This document shows positions 7,566-16,200 of a stretch of DNA of 20,325 nucleotides, in pieces. A program made the translations under genes and the position numbers. This DNA comes from Desulfobulbaceae bacterium UBA2213. GTDB taxonomy: Bacteria; Desulfobacterota; Desulfobulbia; Desulfobulbales; Desulfocapsaceae. Positions within the stretch are counted from its first letter, which is position 1; each line of letters starts with the position of its first letter. The stretch covers positions 5,004-25,328 of the forward strand of contig DCUN01000208.1 in assembly GCA_002327225.1 (NCBI GenBank), given 5' to 3'. Under the pieces are notes generated by a model. The model saw nothing but the letters and a program-made list of their open reading frames with translations. It was not told the origin of the DNA and searched no databases.

Positions 7566-8791
7566 AGTGCCCTTGTCCTCTTGGAACTGAATATCATACC
7601 GGCAATAAGCAATAGTCCTATGCCGAAGCCAGTGAGCGCCAGCGATTCCGTGATAACTGCTTCGGCGCCGAGACCGCGCAGAAAGATATCAAGAAAGCCT
7701 TCGAGTCCCCATGACATCGGGGAGAAAGTGGCCAGATCCTGCATCGATTGCGGCATGTAAAATTTCGGCACCATGATGCCGCCCATCGCCCCCAGCAAGA
7801 CATTGATGATCCCGCCGATGGTGGTGGCCTGTTCCACCGTGGAGGCCAGGACCGCGATCAGGACCGAAGTTCCAATGGCCGCCAGACTCAGGCTGAAAGA
7901 GACCATACAGAGGCCGACCAGAGAATTGCCAAGGGTCAAGGCGTCTCCACCACACAGCGGCACCAGAAAGATTCCCACCCCGATCATCAGCCAGACCTGA
8001 ATCTGATTAATGACCAGATAGGGCGCTATCTTACCGGCAAAGAGGGCGGGAACCGAGATATTCATGGCACTCATGCGCATCAGGGTGTTTTGCCGGCGCT
8101 CATTGATAAATATCGTCGACATGGGAATGATGACAAAGAACATGCCGAAAATAATCCATGACGGGACGCTTTGCTGGGTGGAGGTCGGCCTTTTATCTGC
8201 TCCCATTGCTCCCACGGCATTGAAGCGGATATCCAGCAGGCCCTGGCCCTCAAAATCAATGTTTTGAAGCCCCTGCGCCAGATCCGGTAAAAAGAGGCTG
8301 AGCTCTTGTCGCATCCTGTCGATGCGCAGCCGCAGAACCGCCTTTGCCAGTTCCGCCTTGATAAGGGTCAGCATCTCCGCCTTCAGCTCAGAGGCAACAG
8401 CGACCTGCAGCAGCGGCGGGCCATCCTGGCGAAGATCCTGGGGAAGATTCTGCTTGCCGGCAAGATTGCGGGAGAAGCCCTTGCTGATGGTCACGACAAA
8501 ATGGAGTGTCCCGTTCAGAAGTTCCTGCTCCTGGGCCCCGCTTACGATTGTGACCTTCTGCTCTGCCATTACCCTGTTTTCCTGCAGGAAATTGCGCAGC
8601 CTGCTGCTTTCCTCTGTCGTGTCCTGATCAATGATGGCGTATGATAACAGGACACGGTCAGCGCTGAGGGTGTCCTTGAGGGCCATGGACATGATCAGGA
8701 TAAAAACGGCAGGCATGATGAAGAGTGCGGCCAGGGCCTGCTTGTCGCGCCAGAGAAGAATGATCTCTTTGATCAGCATCGCCTTAAACAT
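7562..8791 (-). CDS. ABC-2 type transporter permease
   Basis: A 409-aa permease with the ABC2_membrane_3 layout. TM1 (about 20-38) is followed by a long extracytoplasmic segment (about 40-205), then five hydrophobic segments near 211-229, 252-282, 288-315, 322-345 and 385-402. The start overlaps the end of the ATPase gene by 8 nt and has AAGGA about 8 nt upstream, so the two are translationally coupled and form one exporter. ABC-2 systems of this kind move lipids, drugs or polysaccharides outward. Sitting between the acyl-condensation genes and an MMPL pump, it most likely helps export or flip the lipid product. The substrate is inferred from context only. Confidence 0.9.
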   Translation of the reverse strand: MFKAMLIKEIILLWRDKQALAALFIMPAVFILIMSMALKDTLSADRVLLSYAIIDQDTTEESSRLRNFLQENRVMAEQKVTIVSGAQEQELLNGTLHFVVTISKGFSRNLAGKQNLPQDLRQDGPPLLQVAVASELKAEMLTLIKAELAKAVLRLRIDRMRQELSLFLPDLAQGLQNIDFEGQGLLDIRFNAVGAMGADKRPTSTQQSVPSWIIFGMFFVIIPMSTIFINERRQNTLMRMSAMNISVPALFAGKIAPYLVINQIQVWLMIGVGIFLVPLCGGDALTLGNSLVGLCMVSFSLSLAAIGTSVLIAVLASTVEQATTIGGIINVLLGAMGGIMVPKFYMPQSMQDLATFSPMSWGLEGFLDIFLRGLGAEAVITESLALTGFGIGLLLIAGMIFSSKRTRAL

Positions 8792-9707
8792 GCTCTTTTC
8801 CTTGCGAGGTCAGACGAATAAAGAGGGTCTCGAGGTTCGTGGTCCCGTAGCGGATCTGTTTTAAGGCGATATTCTCTGTTTCAAGCGCAGTGAGAAGTCT
8901 CCCCATCTTCGTGCCATTGTGATGGTGCATCAGTAAGGTCGTGGCATTGAGAAGATCGACATCGTCATGCTGGTCGACCAGCTGCCGCAGTTGTGTCTCG
9001 CCTGCATTCAGCAGCTCAATGATGGCTGAATCCCCTTTTTCTTCCTGCAGCAGGGTGGCAAGCGGTCCCTGGCGAATGATCCTGCCGTGGTCGATGATGG
9101 CCACCTGGTCACAGATCTTTTCGATTTCCGGCATATAGTGGGAGGTGTAGATGACGGTTTTGCCATGATCTTTGAAGGAGCGAATCGTCTCCAGAATATC
9201 GTTGCGCAGTTCGGGGTCTATCCCGGCGGTTGGTTCATCAAAATAGAGTATTTCCGGGTTGTTGAGCAGGCCGATGGCAATATTGAGTCGACGTTTCTGG
9301 CCCCCCGAAAGGGTTGCCGCTTTCTGATCACGCAGGGAGTGGAGTTGGTTGATGGACAGCGCAGAGTCGATATTGTCGCGCAGGGTATTGCCGCTGATCT
9401 TTTGAATAGCACCAAAAAAACGTAAATTTTCAAGAACGGTCAGCTTCTCATAAAGCGCCAGCGATTGGGGGATAAAGGAGCAGCGCTTGCGGATGGCCTG
9501 CAGCTCCTTGCCAAGATCGAGGCCAAAGATCTCAACCTCGCCCTCCTGGAAATCAGTCAGGCCGTTAAGGATGGAAACAAGCGTTGTCTTGCCGGCCCCG
9601 TTCGGCCCCAGAAGTCCCAGGATGACCCCTTTTTCGACATGCAGATCGATATGATCCAGGGCGCAATGAGTACCGTACTGTTTAACGAGGTTTCTGATGG
9701 TGATCAT
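8784..9707 (-). CDS. ABC transporter ATP-binding protein (ABC-2 exporter type)
   Basis: A 307-aa ATPase subunit. It shows Walker A GPNGAGKT (34-41), the Q-loop at Q81, signature LSGGQ (133-137), Walker B ILYFDEP with D157 and E158, the D-loop AGIDPE, and the switch H190 in YTSHY. The C-terminal about 90 residues are an accessory region of the kind often seen in DrrA/CcmA-like exporter ATPases. It energises the overlapping permease downstream. It starts 7 nt after the stop of the BtrH-like gene, so it belongs to the same operon. The function as an ABC-2 exporter ATPase is very likely; the exported compound is inferred to be the lipid made by the upstream genes. Confidence 0.93.
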   Translation of the reverse strand: MITIRNLVKQYGTHCALDHIDLHVEKGVILGLLGPNGAGKTTLVSILNGLTDFQEGEVEIFGLDLGKELQAIRKRCSFIPQSLALYEKLTVLENLRFFGAIQKISGNTLRDNIDSALSINQLHSLRDQKAATLSGGQKRRLNIAIGLLNNPEILYFDEPTAGIDPELRNDILETIRSFKDHGKTVIYTSHYMPEIEKICDQVAIIDHGRIIRQGPLATLLQEEKGDSAIIELLNAGETQLRQLVDQHDDVDLLNATTLLMHHHNGTKMGRLLTALETENIALKQIRYGTTNLETLFIRLTSQGKEHV

Positions 9708-9714
9708 GCTGGAC

Positions 9715-10713
9715 TCATCTCTTGCTCAGCAGTGTGCGGTAAACATCTGCTTCGGCCTCGGCCACGTCTTCAAGTTTTAGCTGCAGGGCGGGAAAGTCGA
9801 TGGTCTGGCTCTTCTTGCTGCGGATCGCCCTGGCCAGCATAAGGGCAAATTCGCGCCACTGATCTCCGACCGCGGTCATCATCACTGATGCCTCCGCCAG
9901 CTGTGGACTGCCAATCAATCTGCCAGCTTCCTGGAGAAATGAGGCGTAGATGAAACGAAAACCGGCGCCTCCGGTACCGATCTCTTCCTGCATGCGGACG
10001 ATGTGGCCTAAAAAGAGTTTGGCGTAGCGCAGGTCTTTTTTCCCCAGCGTCCCGATGTTTCTGGCCAGAGCCCGGATCCCGCGGATGCCGGCAATGGGTA
10101 CCGGGGTCTTGAGCATGGCCCGGGCATTTTTTTTGATAACCTTGGGGATGATGGCGGCGTAATCAATGACCTCGGGGACATGTGCCGGGTAGTAGAGCAG
10201 ACCTTTGGGCGCCATCACCCCCTTGACGAAACGCGCCTTTTGCAGATCCTCTGTGGAGCAGCGCACCGGTGCTTCAAAGACCGGATCACTGATCAGATAT
10301 TCGTTGCCCTCTTTCCCGTAGACGATCAGGTTGTGGGCATTGAAGTGGAAGCGCATCTCTTCTGGAAAGTAGGGGAGCCAGAAGACCGAGGTCTGCGCCC
10401 CGACGATTCTACCTTCTGCCAGCAGACCGTCAAGGATCTCCGTCCCTTTTTTGGGTCTGGAAAAGGTCTGCATCTTCATCGTGATACCAAGGTTTTTCTG
10501 CAAGCCCTTGATAATGGCCCTGGGCATTCGGCGATAGGCAATCAGCGGCATACCGCCGAGTTTCACAAAGGGCAGGTAGGCAAACATCAGGGCCCCCGAC
10601 AGGCCAAAGGCCATCGCTTCTGAGAGCTGCAGCCCATAATGGCGCATCATCAGCGACATCACCCCGCTTTCGCAATGGGCGGAATGGCCGTGTTCGTAGC
10701 GTGGACGAATCAC
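9715..10713 (-). CDS. BtrH-N domain protein, putative acyltransferase/C39-like
   Basis: A 332-aa protein. The N-terminal half resembles the BtrH N-terminal domain, a papain/C39-like fold. In butirosin biosynthesis BtrH transfers an acyl chain from an acyl carrier protein to an amine. A plausible triad is visible: C14 in AHCESG, H127 in FNAHNLIVYG and D143 in ISDPV. The C-terminal half (about 170-332) is helical and of unknown role, as in DUF4872-type proteins. The start codon is GTG, overlapping the upstream stop as GTGA, so translation is coupled to the 137-aa gene. Next to a DarB-like ketosynthase, it could release or transfer an acyl chain from ACP to a head group. A cysteine protease activity is the alternative. 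Confidence 0.8.
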   Translation of the reverse strand: MIRPRYEHGHSAHCESGVMSLMMRHYGLQLSEAMAFGLSGALMFAYLPFVKLGGMPLIAYRRMPRAIIKGLQKNLGITMKMQTFSRPKKGTEILDGLLAEGRIVGAQTSVFWLPYFPEEMRFHFNAHNLIVYGKEGNEYLISDPVFEAPVRCSTEDLQKARFVKGVMAPKGLLYYPAHVPEVIDYAAIIPKVIKKNARAMLKTPVPIAGIRGIRALARNIGTLGKKDLRYAKLFLGHIVRMQEEIGTGGAGFRFIYASFLQEAGRLIGSPQLAEASVMMTAVGDQWREFALMLARAIRSKKSQTIDFPALQLKLEDVAEAEADVYRTLLSKR

Positions 10714-11123
10714 CGCAGGCTCCTTTGCTCAGGGAGCCCGCCAAGTTCCTCGGTGCTGATACCGAGTGCGTCGGCATAGAGTGCAAGCATCTTTTCTGAG
10801 AGCCGGGCAAAGATATGTGGTCTGAAATGGCGCCTGATCCGCCACTTGAACAGGCCGGTGGATTCGGCCAGTACCTGCAGATCCATCCGCCGGTTGTACA
10901 TGTGGAAGGAGAGTGGTGATATCTCGCCGGAAACCACTCGTTCGTAGGCTGCATCCGCGAGGCGTTCAAGCTCTGCAAGTGCCTGCCTGGTGGCCTCTCC
11001 TTCAACATCCCAGCCCGATGAGGCGACAAGGGTGTAGTCGCCATTGGTGTCGGTGGCGTAGATCGCTTTTCTGTTGTTGGCGTAGGTGGAGATATTGTGC
11101 TGGGGTACCTGGGAGTGATCCAT
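10710..11123 (-). CDS. Uncharacterised 137-aa protein of the lipid operon
   Basis: I do not recognise this family. The ATG follows the TAG of the DarB-like gene with no spacer (TAGATG), and the TGA overlaps the GTG of the BtrH-like gene, so it is locked between two enzymes by translational coupling. The N-terminal third contains TDTNGDYTLVASSGWDVEGEAT; the remainder is mostly charged helices, with a basic patch KWRIRRHFRP and a C-terminal LSEKMLALYADALGISTEELGGLP that recalls the last helices of a Cro/XRE-type helix-turn-helix. It lacks signal peptide and membrane segments. A small partner or regulator of the neighbouring acyltransferase is the best guess. Confidence 0.8.
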   Translation of the reverse strand: MDHSQVPQHNISTYANNRKAIYATDTNGDYTLVASSGWDVEGEATRQALAELERLADAAYERVVSGEISPLSFHMYNRRMDLQVLAESTGLFKWRIRRHFRPHIFARLSEKMLALYADALGISTEELGGLPEQRSLR

Positions 11124-12272
11124 CTAGACCACCGTCAGGTGCATAAAGGCGGTGGAGAAACGGCCGCTTTCCGGGATGTAGCACAGCAGGGTCTCCCCTT
11201 TCTGCAGACGGCCCGAGTTGAAGAGCTCTTCCAGGATAATAAAGATCGAGGCCGAACCGGTATTGCCCTTGGAGCTCAGGTTGGTAAACCACTTTTCCTG
11301 AGGGATGGCGCATCCGGCGGCCTGCATCCCGGCCGCCACTTTATCGCGGAAGAAGCCGGAAGAGTAGTGCGGCAGGAACCAGTCTACTTTTTCCGCCTCG
11401 ATTCTGCCCTGTTCGACCAGCTCCTGCAGCGGCCTGGTCACCGTGTATTCGATGATCTTGTCGTTGAGCAGCTTGACGTCCTGTTTGATGGCAAAGATGC
11501 ATTGCTCCAGCCATTCCTGGGGAAGGTATTCCCGCCACCCCTTCAAGGAACCGTCTGCCATCTTTTCCGCCCCGCCATACATGCAGGGCTCAAGGTCGCC
11601 GGCGTAGGACTTCTGGAAAATCCAGTCGATCCGCAGGGAGTTGCCTGTACCTTTAGGCCGATCACTCATCCAGACCGCCCCGGCGCCGTCGCTGAGCATC
11701 CAGCGGAGAAAATCCTTTTCAAAGGCGATCTCCGGCACCTTGGCAAGCAGCTCGGCCTGGGACCGGGTCTTCTCTGAGAAGGTACGACCGCGCATGCTGG
11801 CGGAGGCGTTTTCAGAGCCGGTGGCCACGCCATTTTTGGTCTGGCCGCAGCAGATCGACAAATAGCAGTATTTCAGGGCGGTCATGCCGGAGAGACAGAT
11901 ACCGGCCGTGGCAATGGCCTCACAGGGCGGAATGCCAAGCTCTCCGTGGACCATGAGGGCATGGTTGGGCAGTAACTGGTCAGGCAGAGTTGTGCCGCAA
12001 GCCAGCAGCTCGATCGTGTTGATATCGCATCCCTGCACGGCCAGCTGGCGCACTGCATTGGCGGCCATCCGGGCGTTGCTGTGGGTCGTCTCCCCTGTTG
12101 CCGGGTCAATGGCATAATGTCTGGATCTGATCTGGTTACTGCGCAGGATCAGTTTGCGGGCCCGCGATGGCCGTGCGCCGACCTGGCCCAGGAGTGCTTC
12201 CATGGCCTCGTTACTTACGGGATCATTGGGCAGAAAAGACGCGATATTGGTAATATAAACCTGCTGGGACAT
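11124..12272 (-). CDS. darB: DarB-like beta-ketoacyl-ACP synthase III family ketosynthase
   Basis: A 382-aa thiolase-fold condensing enzyme. The N-terminal ITNIASFLPNDPVSNEAME and the LLACGTTLPDQLLPNHA segment (89-105) resemble DarB of dialkylresorcinol/flexirubin clusters more than housekeeping FabH. The Cys-His-Asn triad is visible as C126 in GICLSGM, H302 in FLPHYSS and N337 in KGNTGSAS. DarB condenses a beta-ketoacyl thioester with a second acyl chain, en route to a cyclohexanedione/resorcinol. I chose the ATG at 12272 (AGGA about 6 nt before it) rather than one 51 nt upstream, because family similarity starts there and the longer form would run into the upstream gene. It lies 10 nt after the DarA-like gene, as in known dar loci. 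No acyl carrier protein gene is nearby. The exact product is unproven. Confidence 0.82.
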   Translation of the reverse strand: MSQQVYITNIASFLPNDPVSNEAMEALLGQVGARPSRARKLILRSNQIRSRHYAIDPATGETTHSNARMAANAVRQLAVQGCDINTIELLACGTTLPDQLLPNHALMVHGELGIPPCEAIATAGICLSGMTALKYCYLSICCGQTKNGVATGSENASASMRGRTFSEKTRSQAELLAKVPEIAFEKDFLRWMLSDGAGAVWMSDRPKGTGNSLRIDWIFQKSYAGDLEPCMYGGAEKMADGSLKGWREYLPQEWLEQCIFAIKQDVKLLNDKIIEYTVTRPLQELVEQGRIEAEKVDWFLPHYSSGFFRDKVAAGMQAAGCAIPQEKWFTNLSSKGNTGSASIFIILEELFNSGRLQKGETLLCYIPESGRFSTAFMHLTVV

Positions 12273-12282
12273 TTTTTTCCTG

Positions 12283-13212
12283 TTATCTGCCGGAAGGCTG
12301 TTCATAATACGAGACAGCTGCATCGAGGGCTTTTTTTCTGAACGGGTAGATGATTTTACGGATGAACATATTCAACGGCACAACGGTCAGTACCAGTGTC
12401 AGCAGGAAGAGTGAATAGATCGTGATGACGATATTGCGTCCCGCTGAATTTGGAGGCCCTGCCTTTTTGATGAGTTTGCTCCAGATCAGAAAGCTTCTGT
12501 GGGCGATGCGCTCGGTGGCAATGAGTTTGCCGTTGACATTCACCGCCCCCATATCGGCGAGCAGCGGGGCCTTGTTCCGTTCTTCATTGTTCCCTAAAGC
12601 CACACAGAGACGCTCGCCAAAACGTGACGATGCTTCCATAGCCTCCTCGGAAACCCCCGCCTTAGGGAAGAACCAGAAGGCATCTTTTTTGCCGGTGAGC
12701 ATCCAGCGCGGCGTGGTGACAAAGGTGTAGAGAGATTTTCCCTGATCCGTCAGCACGACATTGTCAATCAGGCGGGCGCCAAGAGCTGCCAGCAGCGCTT
12801 TCATTTTTTCCTGGGCAATGAGCCACATATCACGGCAGGCGATCACTGTCACCACGGGTTTATCTTTGAACAGGCGTTTCGCCTGATTCGTTTTCAGAAA
12901 GCCGGTCACTGGAACGGAAGGCGAGAGGAACCATGAGGTGTAGCCCAGAATGATCAAATCGTACTCGTCTTCGGCCTCGATCGGTTCCACCTTGCATCCG
13001 TCGAGGTAGACGGCCTCGGGAAAGACGTTGAAGAAGGAATAAAAAGGCCAGGGATAGGGATAGGGCCGGAGCGGTTGTATCTGGTGAAAATCACACTGCA
13101 CATCAGCGCATTGCTGCAGCGGCGCGATGAGCATGTCGAGCACCCGTTTGAGTTGCCCGCTTTGAGAGTAATAGAGAACCAGTACTTTTTTATGAATCAC
13201 TCGACAGTCCAT
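12283..13212 (-). CDS. darA: DarA-like dialkylresorcinol-condensing/aromatising enzyme (flavodoxin fold)
   Basis: A 309-aa protein with a flavodoxin-like N-terminus: strand plus phosphate loop VLVLYYSQSGQLKRV (10-24), and a second flavin-loop-like segment DLIILGYTSWFLSPSVP (85-101). A hydrophobic helix (about 262-285) near the C-terminus should tether it to the membrane. It matches proteins annotated as dialkylresorcinol condensing enzyme DarA, which with DarB forms the resorcinol ring. The adjacent DarB-like gene strongly supports this. The ATG at 13212 has no good Shine-Dalgarno; a perfect AAGGAGG lies 25 nt upstream (13238-13244), too far away, and no other in-frame ATG, GTG or TTG exists in between. 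GTG at codon 5 is an alternative start. It is the first gene of the lipid operon. Confidence 0.78.
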   Translation of the reverse strand: MDCRVIHKKVLVLYYSQSGQLKRVLDMLIAPLQQCADVQCDFHQIQPLRPYPYPWPFYSFFNVFPEAVYLDGCKVEPIEAEDEYDLIILGYTSWFLSPSVPVTGFLKTNQAKRLFKDKPVVTVIACRDMWLIAQEKMKALLAALGARLIDNVVLTDQGKSLYTFVTTPRWMLTGKKDAFWFFPKAGVSEEAMEASSRFGERLCVALGNNEERNKAPLLADMGAVNVNGKLIATERIAHRSFLIWSKLIKKAGPPNSAGRNIVITIYSLFLLTLVLTVVPLNMFIRKIIYPFRKKALDAAVSYYEQPSGR

Positions 13213-13294
13213 TGCATAATATAGAGTTACGTGAACGCCTCCTTGTGAATATCTAATCCACTCTTGAAAAAGTGTCCATTTTTATCAACCTGAC
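13213..13294 (-). promoter_or_regulatory. Spacer between hsdR and darA; weak promoter candidate
   Basis: An 82-nt gap upstream of the lipid operon. On the minus strand TTGAAA (the last codons of hsdR) is followed after 16 nt by a TAAAAA-like hexamer, and an imperfect dyad ACACTT/AAGAGT follows. These are weak matches only. An isolated AAGGAGG (13238-13244) is not placed for the darA ATG. The lipid operon may therefore have its own promoter here or receive read-through from hsdR; the sequence does not decide. Confidence 0.25.
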
Positions 13295-16200
13295 TCAGAT
13301 TTTCAACTCTCCCACTGTCTGATAGCGCTTAAAATTCACCGCCTGCTCAAAGATCTCCTTATACACCTCATCCCGATCAACCGGCGGGTAGCCATTCTCC
13401 GCCAGGGCAATAATCAGGTCAACCTTGAGCTCGGCCTTGATGTCGTCGCGCTGGCTCCAGTCTGTGTATTTAGCCTTATCGTCGACCACCTCTTTCACCA
13501 CCTGGGCGAGGTGGATGAGTTTGTCTTCCGGGTACTCAAAATCATACTTGTGCGCCAGGGCCTTGAGGATGTCATAGAAGGCTTTTTCCTCAAAATCGAT
13601 ACCCAGGTCACCGAAGGATTCCTTCTCCTTCTTGAGGGCATGGATCAGGTCCACAATCTCACCAGCAATCTCTTCCAGCTCCTCGCTATTCCACACGTCC
13701 TGTTCCTTGCGCTCGTTATACTTTTCCACTAGGGATTTGAATTTCTTGGAAAAGTCGGTGCCCTTTATCTTGTTCACCTTCTTGAAGTCGGTAATAGCCT
13801 TGGCCAGGAGCTGTTGCAGGAGTTTGATCTTGGTGTTGGGCAGCTTGATCTTCTCGATCTTGGCCAGATAATCCTCATCAAAGATGTCGACCTCCTGGCC
13901 ATGCCCCTCTCCCAGCTTGAAGATCTCCTCCACCCCATCGCTGGCCAGGGCCTCCTGAATCATCTCCCGTACCCGGGCGTTCATCTTGGCGGTGTCGGGC
14001 GCATCGCCTTTGGTCAGTTTGAAGACAATGGAGCGCACCGCCAGATAAAAATGGACATGGTCCCGCTCCCCCTGGCTGAAACCGTCACTGCCGCAGCAGA
14101 TGTCATAGGCCGCCTTCAACCGCTGGACCAGATACATGAACCGCTTTTCCTGGTTTTCGGTAATCATGGCAAACTCAGCCGCCATGTTCAGGCAGTCCAG
14201 TTGCGCCAGTGGTATACCTTTGAAATAGGGCGTAGTATCAAATTTATGAAAGATCTTGGCCAGCAGATCAAGATGGTCTTTGACCACCACAATGGACTGC
14301 TCGACCTCCTCAATATTTGATTTGTCGGTTTTGGAATAGTGGGCCAGGGCCTGGTTCATCTGGCGCTTGATGCCGATGTAATCAACGATCAACCCCTTTT
14401 CCTTGTCCTCAAACTTGCGGTTCACCCGCGAGATGGTCTGGATCAAGTTATGACGCTGGATGGGCTTGTCGATATACATGGTATCAAGGAAGGGCACATC
14501 AAAGCCGGTGAGCCACATATCCACCAGAATGGCGATCTTGAAGTTGGATTTGCCATTCTTAAACTGGCGGTCCAGCTCCTTGCGATCATCCTTGGTGCCC
14601 AGCATGTCATAGAGCTCTTTGGGGTCATCCTGGCCCCGGGTCATGATCATCTTGATCCGCTCCATGGGCTTGATCTTCTTGCGCTCCTGCTCGGTGAGCT
14701 CGACGCCCTCCTCACACTCCTTGACCTCTGCCCACTGGGGGCGCAGGGCTATAACCTCTTTGTAAAACTCATAGGCAATGGGACGGCTGGAGCAGACAAA
14801 CATGGCCTTGCCCCGCACTGTTGCCCCCTCGCTCACCCGGTTTTCATAATGGGTGACAAAGTCGGCAGCCACTGCCTTGATGCGGTCAGGGTCGCCGAGG
14901 ATGGCGTTCATCTGGGCATTGGCCTTTTTACTCTCCTCGATCTGATAAACACTGGCACCCTCATCGGCGCAGCGGGCGTAATACTCCTCGATCTCCTGCA
15001 ACTTGCTGTTATCAAGCAGCACCTTGGCCGCCCTGCCCTCATAGACAATGCGGACGGTGATGCCATCGGCAACCGATTCCGTCATGGTGTAGGAATCCAC
15101 CGGCGGGCCGAACACATCCAGGGTGGCATCAATGGGTGTGCCGGTAAAACCGACATAGGTGGCACCGGGCAGGGAGTCATGCAGGTATTTGGCAAAACCG
15201 TAGGTTTGCTGCACCCCGTTTTCCGTGACCCGGATCTTCTGATCCAGATTGACCTGGCTGCGGTGCGCCTCATCGGAGATGCAGATGACATTGGTGCGGT
15301 CGGTAAGAAGCTCGGTGTCTTCGGTGAACTTATGGATGGTGGTCAGAAACACGCCGCCACTGTTACGGCCCTTGAGCAAATCACGGAGCTGGGAGCGACT
15401 CTCGACGCTGATCACGGCCTCATCTCCGATATAGCCCTTGGCATGGACAAACTGGGCCGAGAGCTGGTCGTCCAGGTCGGTGCGGTCGGTGATAAGCACA
15501 ATGGTCGGGCTGGCAAAATCAACGCTCTTCATAAGCAGCCGGGCCAGAAAGAGCATGGTGAAGGACTTGCCGCAGCCGGTGGCCCCGAAATAGGTGCCGC
15601 CCTTGCCATCCCCCTCGGGGCGGCGATGGGCCATGATGTTGGCGTAGAGCTTGGTGGCCGCATAGTATTGCGGATAGCGGCAGAGGATCTTTTCTTCCCG
15701 GCGGGAGATGTCGGGCAGGTAGATGAAGTTGCGGATAATGTCCCGCAGCCGGTGCTGATCAAACATGCCCCTGATCATGGAGTAGAGGGAGTCAATGCCG
15801 TCCTTCTCGATAAGGTCGCTGCCGTCGGTCTTGCGCCAGCCATAGAAGAACTCGTAAGGGGCAAAAAAAGAGCCTGCCCTGTTGTTCACCCCGTCGCTGA
15901 TCACGCAGAATCCGTTATATTTGAAGAGCTCCGGGATGTCGCGCTTATAGCGCACCGTCAGTTGGACATAGGCGTCATGGATGGTGGCCTCCTCACGGAT
16001 GGCGCTCTTAAACTCAAAGACCACCAGGGGCAGACCGTTGATGTAGAGGATGCCGTCCGGGATGCGCTTCTCATAGCCGGTGATCTCCAGCTGGTTGACC
16101 ATCTTGTAGATATTGCGGCTGACCAGGTAGGGCGGACTGGCCTCAGCAGCCAAGGCATACTCTTCTTGCTCGGCCTCCCAAGCAGCACGGCCCGCCTGGG

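Noticed and set aside
7434..7760. 108-aa plus-strand open frame across the permease/MMPL gap
   Set aside because: It covers the 3' end of the permease gene on the opposite strand, shows no ribosome-binding site or known motif, and is opposite to all other transcription. The minus-strand 65-aa ORF is the better candidate.
13255..13290. Possible insertion sequence end (AAGTGTCCATTTTT-like stretch) between hsdR and darA
   Set aside because: There is no matching inverted end, no target duplication and no transposase in the window.
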